Origin: Syncephalastrum monosporum B8922
Lineage: Eukaryota > Mucoromycota > Mucoromycetes > Mucorales > Syncephalastraceae
DNA length: 64,000 bases
Direction: 5' to 3'
Assembly: GCA_000697355.1 (NCBI GenBank)
Contig: JNEN01001225.1
Coordinates: 1 to 64,000 of the forward strand
Shown: one piece after another, positions 32,943 to 45,944 of the stretch
Layout: every line of letters begins with the position of its first letter
How positions within the stretch are numbered: position 1 is the first letter of the stretch
Translations under genes and position numbers: made by a program
The notes under the pieces: generated by a model
What the model was told of the DNA's origin: nothing
Databases searched by the model: none
What the model saw: only the letters and a program-made list of their open reading frames with translations

Positions 32943-34281
32943 TCAGCGAGCCACGGATGGTTGACGGCTATGGCGTCGTCGACGCAACGTGCCGTTTGCC
33001 ACTTTTTCTTGGCGAGAGACACGACGGGACCGCATGGTGGGGTGTCTGTTTCGATAGGCATCGACTGCACGCTGGATCAGGCCCCGCTTGCCTTCGAGCA
33101 CGTCGCGATTGAGCCATGCAATTTTCCACCCAAGGTCATTGCAGCTTGTTTCATACGCCCAGCGGTTGCCGTCGTAATGCTCTCGTGTGCAATGAGCTCG
33201 TGGATAGATCTTTTAAAATTAGTTAGGCTTGTGTTCCTTCCAATTACGAACGACCTACAGCATTTAGGCGACAAAAGTCGTCAGGGATTTCACCAGCTGG
33301 AATAGACTCAATATCTGTTCGCACCGTGTACTGTCGCACAAGACGATCCTGGGAGTACAGAAAAGTGATGTATTCGATCCCGTTGCGTGTCTCACACACT
33401 GGATCATGCGCACTCAATGACACGACAGACGCCACTGACGTGTGTGAACGTCGGCGCGGCATGCGAAGCAGGTCGTCACCGGTCGACTTTCGCCGCTCCT
33501 GGAACGTATGAGCCGATAAAGAGGGCTGCAAAGAAGGCCGCTGCCGAAGCGGGGTCAAAGGCATTGGGGCAAGCGAAGGTCGGATCGCTTGCGGCGGCTG
33601 AGGCTGAGGCTGCTGCTGCAGATGTTGCTGTTGCTGTTGCTGCTGCTGTGGTGGCAGGAAAGGCAATGGCAAACCAGCCGGTATGTCCTCTGGAATAGAA
33701 GGTGACACATAAGGCGAATGGGTAGGAGTACTGTTCTGGCTGTAGCTATCGCTGTTATTGTTGCTCGGCGCCAGAAGTGACGAATCGCGACTATCGTTAC
33801 TGCTTTGCTGCTGTCCTTGACCAGCCAAATCAAGGTCGCACACAGCCTGCATGATGGAAGCTTGATCAAACTGAGGGTTCGGCCACGAGTGTCGTGAGGA
33901 GGTAAACGACAGTGGGTCCAAAGGGTGCGTATTTGGCTCTGCTTCTGGGAGACCGAAGCCGAAATTCGCAATGAGCGCGAGCGGGTCATTGCTGAAGAGA
34001 TCGCTTGTTTTCACTGCCGTGGACGGCAGCGCAGCGCCGGTCGCATTAAAAGTTCCAATATTGTAGTTGCTACTGCTACCGTCTTCCACAGAGGTCGCGG
34101 ACCATAGTCCGTTCATATAGTCCGGTAGGTTATTATTAGAAAACGCCGGTACATCATCGTGCGCCTGCTGATGTGGTTGCTTATATTCTAGTCCCGCAAT
34201 GCCCTTTCCTCCTGCTGTTGCGACTGTTGCCGCTCCTCGGCATTCCGCCACTGACGTCGATGTCGTACTGCGTTCGTCCAT
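32943..34281 (-). CDS. DUF8032-type fungal protein with polyglutamine (putative regulator)
   Basis: Two exons (34281-33259, 33209-32943) give 429 aa. The first ~300 residues are low complexity: Asn, Ser, Pro and Gln-rich, with an interrupted polyGln run (about 33600-33650 on the DNA). The conserved module spans the intron: NGIEYITFLYSQDRLVRQYTVR, then YPRAHCTREHYDGNRW, YETSCNDLGWKIAWLN. I recall this pattern from fungal DUF8032 proteins, often described as putative regulators, but molecular function is unknown. The Arg-rich tail (LRRRRHSRQPSVAR) could be a nuclear signal. Confidence 0.75.
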
Positions 34282-35111
34282 TTATGTTTGTTTGTTTCCT
34301 TTTTGCTAAGTATAGAAGACGAAAATAGAGGGAGAGAAGAGAGAATGTGTCGGTGAGAAATATCGAAAGCCACCCCATCGCTGTCCTTCAATATACGAGA
34401 CATCGTCTCTCGAACCATAAACCAGGCCAATCCTAAGGATTCGCTTCAAACAGCGATCCCCCGATACATTCAAAATTGTTAGCGCTGCATGTGTGCCCCT
34501 CCACGCAATGCCTCAAATTTCATACTTTCCCGCATCTGGAACGGCCGACGTGTACTGCGCAGAACATTTGCTGCTAATTAGGCTTAGTTGTTTTTCTCAA
34601 CATGGATTTCACCAATCCAATGCTTACAAAATGTATGCGGACCAGAGAAGAGCCAGAAACGCGAAACTAGAAAGCAGAAAATACCAACAAACAATGGCTT
34701 CAGATGATACGCAATTGTATGAATAGAGATGGGATCTGCAAAGTGACAAAGTTTTTCTTGGCAAAGTTGGGCGTTGATCAGTCTGGAGGCCGGAATCATC
34801 GCAAGAGAGGGAGATGGGATCAAGTCAAAAATTCTCTATTTGCGGAAAAAAACGACATGAAAATGGTGATACACACCAAGCTAAGTATAGACAATTTGTT
34901 CAGAAGGGGAAAAAAATGGAAGCACGGCGCTCTAAAAACGGCGCAATGAGAGTGCCAAGGGTCGCACAAAGTAATGGCGTGCGGAAATGGATGTTAACTC
35001 CAGTCTGTTTGCGCGAAAATACTTTCCCGTTAATCATCGACATAAAAAGCCAGGGCACGCTTTGTCACTTCCCCAACCGCCTTACCCTTTCTTTTTGTCC
35101 CTACGTTCCTT
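34282..35111. promoter_or_regulatory. Divergent intergenic region, DUF8032 / chitin deacetylase
   Basis: 830 bp separates the two ATGs. A TATA-like CATAAAAAG lies ~70 bp before the chitin deacetylase start (about 35040-35049). ORFs inside show no motif. Confidence 0.45.
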
Positions 35112-36544
35112 ATGTACCTCAAGCCCATCGCTATCTCATTTGCGCTGGCTCAGACGGCAAGCATCTTTGCCGAGGCCTCTGAGTACTGGCAAAGCTTCAA
35201 CAGTTCCGTCGACCCTCTTAACATCTCTATCCCTGATATCACGCAAATGTCCTCGTATGATCAGACGGCTGAATGCACTTATTATCAGCCCGATACTTTC
35301 ACCCTTGTTGCCAGCGAATGGCCCACCATCTGGGAGACTGCCACCTCCAATGGCATGAACGAGACCCAGGAGTTCAAGGACTTGTACAACTCGCTTGACT
35401 GGTCTTCGGCTCCTAACATCTCGGTTCGTACCTTGAATGCCGACAACTCGCTGAACTTCAATGGCTACGATGAGTCGGCTGATCCTGACTGCTGGTGGTC
35501 TGCCTCGACCTGCACTCAGCCTAAGCATCCCAACATCAACGCTGATATCTACGCCTGTCCTGAGCCCGAAACCTGGGGTCTTACCTACGATGACGGCCCC
35601 AACTGCTCGCACAATGCCTTCTACGACTTCCTTCAGCAGGAGAAGCTCCACGCGACCATGTTCTACATTGGCTCCAACGTCCTTGACTGGCCCTATGGCG
35701 CTATGCGTGGTCTCAAGGATGGCCATCACATCGCCGACCACACCTGGTCCCATCAGTTGATGACCTCCCTGACTAACCAGGAAGTCCTTGCTGAGGTATT
35801 TTGTTGGAACTAGCCTAATCATGTTCTCTTATCTTACACATGTTTGCACAGCTTTACTATACTCAGAAGGCCATCAAGATGGTGACGGGTGTTACTCCCC
35901 GCTACTGGCGCCCTGTAAGTTTTGTTTCGCCCTGTCCTCCCGCCCCTAGTTCGTAAGGTCCGCTTACTCATTGCCTCCTTAATATTTAGGCTTTCGGTGA
36001 TGTTGATGACCGTGTCCGTTGGATCGCCTCGCAACTCAACTTGACCACCGTCCTCTGGAACCTTGACACCAACGACTGGGCTGCCGGTACCTCCGAGAGC
36101 GTTCAGCAGGTCCAGGCCGCTTATGATGACTATATCGAGATGGGCTCCAATGGCACCTTTGCCAACAGCGGTAACATTGTCCTGACTCACGAAATTGACA
36201 ACACCACGATGCAGCTTGCTGTCCAGAACTTGCCCAACATCACCTCGCACTACAAGTACGTCCTCGACGTCGCCACCTGTATGAACATCACCTACCCCTA
36301 CATGGAGACCGAGATCGCTTTTGAGCCGTTCATTGATGCTATCAAGAACAACCAGACCGGTGATCTGCCCGCATCTTCTGTCGTTGGCTCCAGCACTGGT
36401 GGCGCCGTCACCGCTACTGGTGCTGCTGCTTCTCAAGCTACGGTTGGCTCCTCGGGCTCCTCGAGCGGTGCTGCTGCCACTCAGGTTTCGATGGGTCACC
36501 TCGCTGCCGCTGGTTTTGTCGCCGCTGCTGCCATCCTCTTCTAG
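35112..36544 (+). CDS. Chitin deacetylase (CE4), secreted and probably GPI-anchored
   Basis: Three exons (35112-35795, 35852-35914, 35990-36544) give 433 aa. Signal peptide at about 1-20. The NodB-type CE4 domain shows TYDDGP (158-163, catalytic Asp pair), the metal His pair in HTWSH (210-214), RYWRPAFGDVDDRVR, and a late LTHEI. Many NxS/T glycosylation sites are present. The C-terminus is Ser/Ala/Gly-rich and ends in a hydrophobic tail (LAAAGFVAAAAILF), as expected for GPI attachment. The enzyme converts chitin to chitosan, a major wall polymer in Mucorales. Confidence 0.95.
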
Positions 36545-38854
36545 ACGATTTTTCCCTTACCGCCGCATCAATGAATGTGTACGCGCATCATATGCAAACA
36601 TTCACTGTATCTCCCCGCCCCCCCCCCCAACTGCTATTCTTCGATCTTATATCTGTATGATGTTATTATAGATTTGCTTTTGCCTGATTTTCCATTTAAG
36701 ACAAACAAAAGTGAATCTGGTTTCCATCCATTCTAAAATCTAGTCACCCTCTGCTTCCCAGCGTTGTTTATTTCCTTGTTTGCCATGAATAGACTTCTCT
36801 TTTGTTTGTCGTTTTTCAATCATAATTGCTGCTTTCTCTTCGCCACCCTTCGTCATGGGCCGCTCCCTCTCCTAGCCCCACGCGAATTGACCGTGTCTCG
36901 GCAGGTGACCTGACTGACGTCGGGAAAACTGCGGGCAATTTATTATTTGTTTTTTTTTTTTGTTTTTCGTCTGGTCTTGGCATGACGCCACCGGCAAGAA
37001 CATCTCTTCTCGTCCGAACAGGGTCACCATCATATGATCCCGTGCCTCGACACTACTGAAATAGAACAGCGAATGCTTCAATCTGCGACGATCCATGAAT
37101 AGTAACAGGGTGTATGCAAGACACACCACAGTACACAGGCGAAAAACTTCGTTCACATATATCCCGGAGCGGTACAGAAGGTCGCATCCATGCAAGCAAG
37201 CTAAATGGTTGCTTGAATAGGTACAACAGACTTTGTTCTTTCCAGGACAAACCGGCCTAAATTTCGGCTCGCGCTGGTGGTACTCAAGATTGCTTTGCTT
37301 ATTTGAATATTTAATGGACGTCTGTCTCGCTGATTTTGACGGTGAAAAGGCGGTAGAACGTCTTGCGATCGAGCTACTCCTGATAAACTATCGCATCACT
37401 CATCAAGGTATACATCTAGCACAGCGATTATGTGTATGCGCAGCCAGTATAATGATTCTCAGCACTCTGTATCAGCATCATTGGCACGATATAAAACAAA
37501 TATTATGTGCTTATCGACAGTGCCTGCACCAAACTAATGGCACGTAGTACAATAAAATGAACCTCATTTTTCGAAAAGTATCTTTTCTATCTTCACTAGG
37601 TATGCCCCTTCCGGAGAAAACGGGTACTGGATCATACAGACTACTAGATATGAATCCCTACAGATTATACATTCAGTTTATGTGCAGCGCAACCGCCATC
37701 TTTGGTAATCGCTTGAGCGCGAGCTGGTCTGTCGATGGAAAAAGTGGGTTAAGCTAAAGCACGCCTGTCACGTCGCTCGACGGTTCGTGAATTACAGATT
37801 TCTTTTCTTCTACGGGGGAGAGATTCTAATGTACTATCAGGTGCTGCCAGAACCAGAATCTAACTTATTTCGTCGCGTCCTGTATCAGCCTCAACTTCTC
37901 ATAATCTTTTAGGGCGAACATATGCAAACATTTTTTGCCCAATCACCAGGCGAGCCTTGATCCAAAGCAGCCAATAATAAATAATCAATGGTAAGCTCTT
38001 TATTTAGAATGAAGAGTATGTCTTACGAACGTCAATACTTTTCCTGGATAGATTTCGCCTACTACATGCACATAGTTTTACATCAATCACCAATATTTTA
38101 CAGAAAATAGAAATTAGCTGAGAAGGATTCAGGACCATTCAATTTTGCTGGACGAAATCGTACCCCTTCGTTTAAACACATTATCTACCGTAATGTGGTA
38201 AAGTATGACAGCAATTTCTGCGTGCATTGTTTCTCAGTTGATTTGCTGACGTCGTCCGGCCACAGATTAATTTTGTAACACGCACATAGCGTGTTATATG
38301 TTTCGCGGTAAAGAGTTGTTTCACGCAGTAGACGCTATCACGCTCGCCAATTGACGTCAATAGCAACTTCATTCCAAAAAACTGTCTTGTAATATAATAT
38401 ATTTCTGACGATGCGCATACTGTGTGTCTGCGGTCTTGGTCCTGGATTGTTGTCAGATGGGGGCTGTGAAATAGAAAACGCGTGAATTCAATGGTGGACG
38501 AATTTATGGTATGGGTGTACCTTGCCCTTTCTCATGTAATATGTACGGGAGGTAGAAAGGATTACTCCCATCCCATGGACGCGCCAATTTGGTATTGCGT
38601 ATCGCAATGGTAAGGTACTCTACAGAGAGAAGTCATCTTTCATAGAATAATTTAATTTGTAGTGCCGTCATGATGAAAAGGCTACAACAATAATGCATAG
38701 AAAGCAAAAGCCCCTCAGATATGGAAACGGACCGAAATGGATAAAATGAAACGCGCACTGTGCCTCTGGTATGCATTGACACACATACTTGTCATATAAG
38801 AAGCGTACTTTCAGTCAAACTAACAAAGGATGTCTCCAAGTTCACGTTCTCATC
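36545..38854. other. 2.3 kb intergenic region, no gene seen
   Basis: After the chitin deacetylase 3' UTR (with a C-run near 36617-36629), neither strand has an ORF with recognisable motifs or consistent splice structure. The longest plus-strand ORF (37233-37547) looks random. The last part is the promoter of the mannosyltransferase. Confidence 0.5.
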
Positions 38855-40294
38855 ATGATGACGTCCAAACGGCGGCAAACCACTGGGGTTCAGATTTTGA
38901 GTGCCCTGGCCGTCTTTCTCTTTGTCGCTTACTTTTTTATGCCTACCAAGGTTACTCATGACCGCTCTTTGCATAATAACCTGACACATCGATCCAGCAA
39001 CAAGGTCAAGGCGGCCTTTGTCATCCTAGCAAGGAACAGTGATTTGAATGGTATCCGGCAATCGATTCGACAGGTCGAGGATAGATTCAACCGGAAATTC
39101 AACTACCCCTACGTCTTTCTGAATGAGGAGCCGTTTTCTGACGAATTTAAGACCCTGACACAGTCACTTACGAGGGCGGAAACACACTACGGCAAAATCG
39201 ATGCCTCCATGTGGGGTTATCCGAGCCACATCAATCAGACGTACGCTGCCGAGTGCCGTAAGGACATGGCGGATCGTAATATTATCTACGGCGGTAGCGA
39301 ATCCTACCGCCACATGTGCCGGTAAGTAGCTGTAGCCACGATATGCCATTATCTGTACTGATATAGGGGATCTCCTACCATTCAGTTTCCAGTCAGGATT
39401 TTTCTTCCGTCATCCTCTTCTTTCTAAATATGAGTATTATTGGCGTGTGGAACCCGATATTCAGTACTTTTGCGACATCGATTATGATGTCTTCCAGATG
39501 ATGAAAGACAACAAATACAAGTATGGTAAGTAAGAAGACCGAGTGATCCACAAGGATAGTGATTGATGACTTTTTTTTTAGGCTGGACGCTCTCGCTGAC
39601 AGAATACATGCAGACGATTCCGACGCTTTGGGATACAGTGCAGAGATTTATTCAAAATCACCCAGAGCACGTTGTTTGGGGCAAAGACAGCATGATGAAC
39701 TGGCTCACCGACGACAACTTTAGCTCTTACAACGGCTGCCACTTTTGGTCTAATTTTGAGGTAAGATACTTGACCAAACTTGACCGTTACTGAAGCCCTG
39801 TCTGCAGATCGGCTCGCTTGACTTTCTGCGCAGCGAAGCCTATGTCAAATTTTTTGAATTTCTCGATCAGACAGGTGGGTTTTTCTATGAGCGCTGGGGT
39901 GATGCTCCTGTGGTAGGTTATCGTCAGCATCTGTCAGTAGCTGCTGACATATTCTTGTATAGCATTCGCTCGCGGTGGCCATGATGCTTAAGAAGGACGA
40001 GGTCCATTTCTTCAACGATATCGGCTACAAGCACAACCCGTTGATGCACTGTCCTACGGAAAGTTACTTGCAGAAATCATGCCACTGCAATGGTGGAGAG
40101 AATTTTGGTAAGCTTATCAAGGACAATAGAATGCAGTTGGCCTCATGCATGCAGTAGATTGGAACGGATGGAGCTGCGCAACACGGTTTAAGGAGAGAAT
40201 CGATGCCCATTTCATATGGGATGAACCCACCTACCGCAACAAAACCAGTCCGTATCGTCTCCCTTCGGTGAAGCAGGATGAGCAGGACATATGA
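38855..40294 (+). CDS. Alpha-1,2-mannosyltransferase, GT15 (Kre2/Mnt1 family)
   Basis: Six exons (38855-39321, 39386-39525, 39582-39760, 39808-39912, 39963-40107, 40158-40294) give 390 aa. It is a type II membrane protein: a short basic tail, a signal anchor at about 13-29, then a lumenal catalytic domain. GT15 signatures are clear: [23 protein letters not shown], the active-site block [29 protein letters not shown], and [15 protein letters not shown]. These Golgi enzymes add alpha-1,2-mannose from GDP-Man to O- and N-glycans. The start is the first of two adjacent ATGs. Confidence 0.95.
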
Positions 40295-40482
40295 TCCTGA
40301 ACGAGTATTTAAAACGATTTCATACGCGCTATAACTGAATATAACTAATCGTTTCCGGAGCGCACTGTGTGTATAAAAAATCCCAGAGGAGCTCAAGTGC
40401 CACGCTTGATTGTGAGTTAATGAATGGAATACATGTTGCAGATTGCATAATAAGTAGATAAGAGGTAATCTATGTGTATCGC

Positions 40483-42191
40483 CTACTCCAACTGGACATA
40501 GTTGGCAGGGAACTAAGAAAAAAAAATTGAGTACGCTTGGGATCCGGTCTCTATCGCCACAGAAAATAAACTTACCACGCCTTGACGGTGTCCAATCTTG
40601 CCCGTCCACCAGTCTTCCTGACTATCCGTCTTCTCCACAATGGTAATGATCTCGCCCTCCCGGAAACTCAGATCACCAGCCTGCTCACCGTTGAAGGCAT
40701 ACAAAGCTCGTGCAAGAGGCTCTGCTGGCTGCTGTCGCCCAGGGATCGGTGGAGGCACGGGCGGCTTCACGTCGCGCGGGTACGAGTTGTTGTTCACCTG
40801 TGGTTGCGGCTGTTGGTACCCATATGACTGTTGTTGCTGATACTGTGGCTGTGAATAGGATGACGATTGAGGAGGTTGCTGGTACGAAGGCGGCGGAGCA
40901 GGGGCGGAGGAGGAAGAGTACTGGTTATAGGATCCAATCTGCGGCTTGGGTTTAAGGGAAGGAGGTGCACGAAGGGTGCCCGGTTTCGAGATGCTGGTAC
41001 TCTTGTAATGGTGGCCGGTGCTGCCGGTCTCTTCTCCATCCTCACTGCGGTTGCGCGTATACATAGCACCTGTGTTACCCAATGAGTGGAACTTAGCGCC
41101 TAGAGCACGATACAGCGCGTCTGCTTCTGGGGGAGGTGTCACAGTCCCGTTGAGCAGTTCCTTGGCGGTAACGCGTTTGCCATAGAGCTTCTCATTGGCA
41201 TCGTTACGTGTGATGATTACGGATCCCTCCAGGGAGACACCTACTTTAATGTGAGCCAGACTTATCTTATATTATGTACAAGAGTCGCGATCACTTGCCT
41301 GCGAACAGGCCCCGGGTCTTGCTGTAAGAATAGATAGCAGCCACGTGCTTCAGAGTAGCAGATCCAGATGCCTCAGCATTGCGGCCGATAGGGCCCGCAG
41401 CAACTAGTGGGAGTCATGTCAGAAAACAGAAGATATAGCAGGATAGTGTGTTACCAGAAACGTTGCCGCCAAGAGTGATGTTACCAAAGTGGCTAAACGT
41501 CTTGACCGCCTCCTTCGTGTTCAGAACGAGGACGAAGTCGGTCAGCTCAGCACCTACACCATGTCTAATGAGTTATGCTGCGGGCCTTTTTTTCTCACAC
41601 GTGCATCGGACTGACCAATTTGACCGCCAGCGCCAATGCCTCCGGTTGCGATAGCAGAAGGAGCCGACCACGCTAATAGGGAAACAAAGGAGTTAATTGA
41701 GATTTTCGGGGTTCTCGCATAAAATGAACATTTTTATGGATTGCTTACAGCCATCGGGCAACCTAACGCATAATCATTGCTAATGAGATAACGGTGATAA
41801 TGGACAGGCCCTTGTCTTACCGTGCAACGACGAGACCGCTGCCTGCTCGACCCGAGAACAAGAAGCCAGCTTTGAGGACAGTGTAAATGGCCAGACCCTG
41901 CGCATTCTGGAGGATATTTTCAGGAATTATCTTGTCCAAACCCTGACCAGGGTCTATATTTATGAAAAACTGAGGTCAGCGTACGCGAGCGTCGTGACAG
42001 GTGTTTACAGACCAACAAAGCCGTTGAGGATCTTGGCTGCTTTCTTGCATTCGCCTAACATGAGCAGAAGAGAGAATTGAGTTTCCATGGCACGCGTGTA
42101 ATGTAATATTCTCAAGTGAGTCTGTACCAGAGAGCTTCGTTGGGATAGGCGAGTTGAAGCCTAAGGAAGCAGAAGTGATTTTCTTTTTCAT
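40483..42191 (-). CDS. Ysc84/Lsb3-type actin-binding protein with C-terminal SH3
   Basis: Nine exons (42191-42128, 42054-42013, 41953-41821, 41762-41749, 41672-41616, 41553-41455, 41403-41299, 41240-40576, 40512-40483) give 402 aa. The N-terminal SYLF/Ysc84 domain reads CKKAAKILNGFVDPGQGLDK, GLAIYTVLKAGFLFSGRAGSG, LPDGSWSAPSAIATGG, then EGSVIITRNDANEKLYG. A Gln/Tyr/Pro-rich linker precedes the SH3 domain (ARALYAFNGEQAGDLSFREGEIITIVEK ... EDWWTGK). Such proteins bind PI lipids, bundle actin and act in endocytosis. One coding exon is 14 bases, and the intron after 41299 starts with GC. An acceptor-like TTAG inside exon 1 means the true first codons could lie in a different upstream exon. Confidence 0.93.
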
Positions 42192-42802
42192 TTTCAGTGG
42201 ACGAACGAACAGCAGAGAACAAAGAAGTGGTGTTCGGAAGAATCTTGCGTTTTGCTTCGCTTTATGACCCCGTGCCCACCCGCCCAAAAAATAAAAAATG
42301 CACAGACTCCTGCGCTACCCGTCTAAAATCCTGTCCTCGCCGACCGCGCCACTGCCCAGCCTTCGCCTTCTCGCTCTTGGCTTTTTAAAAATAACACCCA
42401 GTGCTTCCTATGACCTCATATAGTTGCCACGCTGTCAGAGCTGCCCTTGCTGCCCCGCCTCCTCTGTCCTGCTACTGCTTCTGGTGCGCTTTGCTTGTGT
42501 GTGTTGTGTATAGCGAAACGAAGGGTCGGTGCTGCTTGCGTGTTCCCACACGTACATGGAGCAACGGATAGCGTAGAGGTCGATGCTTCACTTGCATAAC
42601 GTACATGAGCATCTGCTCTACATACTGTACTAAGCTGTCCTATGTTGTGCTGTATGTACACTGTGATTGATGCTATACGCAGCTGTGCTGCACTGATGAG
42701 TGGCGGAGCATGAGGGCGTTGCATTCAAGCGCGACTTTTGAGTAACAACTAAACCCAGTTGGGGACAGAGGAAACCCGCAAGTTGAGGCTCTTTACCTTG
42801 AA
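42192..42802. promoter_or_regulatory. Divergent intergenic region, Ysc84 / COG4
   Basis: About 610 bp between two start codons. The minus-strand ORF at 42416-42724 looks like chance. It presumably holds both promoters. Confidence 0.4.
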
Positions 42803-45575
42803 ATGCCTTCTGTCACTCCTACCCTGACCGAGTCCCCTCTACACACGCGCGACTATGGCTCACTAACCAACATTGACGACATTCGTGAATCCCTCCAAGC
42901 ACTCGACGATGAGGAGACGCGCCTTGACAAAGAACTGGATGACATGCTTTCCCGAGAGTCAGAGCTCTTGGAGGCACTGGGAAGCCTCGACGTCCTGAGG
43001 TAAAGCTAACCCGTATTGCCTCCATTCTATCTTTGTCTTACAACAATCAGACCTCAGCTTGTCAACACAAAAGATGCCTCCAAAGACATGATGACAACGA
43101 TCGAGAAAACATCCCAACTTGCTGAAAATATCAGTGACAAAGTGCGGCAACTGGACCAGGAACAAGTAAGGCCAACGACACGAACTCGCCGCGTCTATCT
43201 TACCCTCTCATTGTAAACCAAGTCTCGCGCCAAAGAGTCGATCCGGTACGTAGAGAACGTCCAGGTGCTGAAGCACTGCGTATCAGGCATACAAGAAGCC
43301 ATGCAAAGCAAAGAGTATGACACAGCCGCCACCCTGTTGCAAAAGGCGACGCAGATCGACGACACCATCTTACTCGGGTCACTCGCAGAGTTCACTGTAC
43401 CGACATCAGAGAACCCGGATCACCCAGCAAAGACACTCGCCGATGCAAAGGAAAACCTGTTCGCCATCTTTTCACAGCGCTTCGATGATGCCGTCGTACA
43501 AAGAAACGAAAGCGACATTACGCGCTATTTCAAGCTCTTCCCTCTCATCGGCTGTCAGGCGGAAGGTCTTGACAAGTACTCCCGGTTTGTGTGCAATATC
43601 ATCAAGGGCCGGTGCTCTGAAGAACTCAAGATGGGCCAGAAACTATGTACGTACCTCCCTCCCTCGAATCTTGGCTGTCCGCTCGACTAACATGTATTAG
43701 CTGCATCACCCACTTACTACGCCGATATCCTGACACGCCTATTCGAAAACATTGCCACTATTATCGATCAGCATCAGCCCCTCGTCGAAGCCTATTATGG
43801 CGAGGGAAAAATGCTGCGCGTCATCCAGCGACTCCAGGAAGAAAGCGACAGCGAGGCGAGCGCTATTCTCGATGAATTCCTGCGAACACGTAAACTGGAG
43901 GCGAAGGTGTGTGAGCTCTTCTCTAATACACGACATACTCACTGCCTGATGTTAGCTTGTCGAGATTCAATCTTTGAACATTGCCAAGATACGGTCCAGC
44001 ACAACGAATTGGACGGCGGCCGGCCCAGGATCTAATCCAGGCTCACCTGCGGTGACAGCCCCTTCGACCGCAGACTTACATACAGGAGCCGATCCCCGAC
44101 AGCTAGGCGCTATTCTCTTGGAACTCGCTCTGATCAGTCATCGGGGAGCGCTTTTCCATCGCTTTATCCATGACCGTGCGTGCGAGGAAATGGAGGTGCT
44201 TGAAGGGGCCAACGAAGGCACACAGGACGTCATCATGCACGGTAAAGATAAGCGTTTCTATGGCGAAAACGGTCTCTTGGTATCTTCTGGGCTCGCCAAG
44301 CGGATACGTGAATTAATGAACTCGTACCTGGTGATCGACGACTACCTGTTGAAGCAAAGCATTGAAAAAGTAAATATTCTATGCACATCAAAGTATGATC
44401 ACTCATAAAACCATATAGGCCATGAAGTTGGACGATTACGACACAGTGACGACGCAAACTTCGACATGCGTCGACGACGTCTTCTTTGTCCTGAAAAAGA
44501 CACTCAAGCGAAGTATATCCACGAGCGAACCTGACGTGGTTGCTGCCACGGTGCGCCTCATTTTAAAAACATTGGATACCGGATATCTGCAGATATTCCA
44601 ACAGCGCATGTCTGCTGCGTTCAGTAATCATGATCCTGCCAACCGCGGCTCTGAGAAATCGCCTGACCAAGCCAAGATCAGCTATATGGTAGGAAAAAAA
44701 AATGAAAAATATACAGACTCTTTGTTTGGCTCATTACTTCACCTCCCAGATCACTCTTAATAACTTGGCCATGAGCGTGGAATACATGCAACGGTTGGCC
44801 CAAGAGGCGGAACCAGACGTAAAAGACGCTGTCTGGAAATCGGAAGAAGATGACATTAAGGCCGTCTCCAAAGCGCTGAGCGACTTTGACCGGGCGGCCA
44901 GCAAGTTTCAAAAGTTGCTTCAAGGCGGCCTTGAACAGCTTATGGGTCAGATCATCAAGCCACGGATACGCCCCCTCTTCCAAAACGCCTACCGCGAGGT
45001 CAAGTATGTTCTGGAAGAGGACGAATACAACGAAGCCGATGTCGACGAGCTTTTCGTCAAGCGCTTCCGTTCCGGTTTCGACAAGTTAGTCGAAATCTAC
45101 CGACGCACGCTCACCGATGTGAACTTTGGCAATTTAATGAGTCTCATCTTGGATGCGGTCACGACTCAGTGGGAGCGTATCATCGCCCAGACGCGCTTCA
45201 ATCAATATGGCGCTCTACGCTTTGACAAAGATCTCCGTTCAGTAATTCATTATCTTTCCTCGCTCACAGACTGGCTCTCGCGCGATCGCTTCACACGGCT
45301 GAACCAGATGTCTACTTTACTGAACTTTGAAGAGGTAAAACTGCTGACATGTAGCTGATGCGTATGGCTGAAATTTTCTTGTAGCCCACCGAAATCTATG
45401 ACTATTGGGGCGCCAAGGCAGGTCCTGTGAGCTGGCGGCTGACAGTCGCAGAAGTGAAAAAGATTCTGGCATTAAGGTAACTCGAGGCATGAAGACGAAA
45501 GTAGACTACCTGTATGCTGATGATTTTGACAGGCTTGATTTCGATGCAACTGAAGTAGCCAACCTATCTCTGTAG
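42803..45575 (+). CDS. COG4: Conserved oligomeric Golgi complex subunit 4
   Basis: Nine exons (42803-42999, 43051-43165, 43223-43646, 43701-43906, 43956-44369, 44419-44688, 44750-45334, 45385-45476, 45533-45575) give 781 aa, the expected COG4 size. An N-terminal coiled coil ([16 protein letters not shown]) precedes [14 protein letters not shown], the central helical bundle, and the C-terminal COG4 domain with [14 protein letters not shown] and [14 protein letters not shown] tethers retrograde vesicles at the Golgi through SNARE and Rab contacts. A Rab GDI gene and a Golgi mannosyltransferase also lie in this window, but there is no sign of co-regulation. Confidence 0.95.
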
Positions 45576-45944
45576 ATACTACTAAATAAAACTAATAGAA
45601 AATAGCCTTTTTACCCATTTTCGTCGTTTTGTCGACCCTCAGGCGAGCAAAATGGAGTTTGATGACTGAATGTCTTTCGTCTTGCTGATTTATACTGCTT
45701 ACAGAATGGCTTTGAGGACATATGCTTATGTTGCTATTTGGCCTTTTCACTCGTTACTCGTCGCTTCAATCAGGTGGGTTCTCAGTCATATCTTGCAGAA
45801 AAAAAGAGGGAAATAGATAAGTCGCCTTTTATTAGCAGTAGATTTACACCGAACACATTTTACTTTGTGGTGTCGTACGTTTATTCAAAAAATAGTATAT
45901 AAAGGCAATAGATGAAATATCAAGCACTATATGATTGATTTGCA
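45576..45944. other. Convergent 3' intergenic region
   Basis: Between the stops of COG4 (+) and the flavin monooxygenase (-). AT-rich with AATAAA-like signals near the COG4 stop. I see no gene. Confidence 0.5.
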
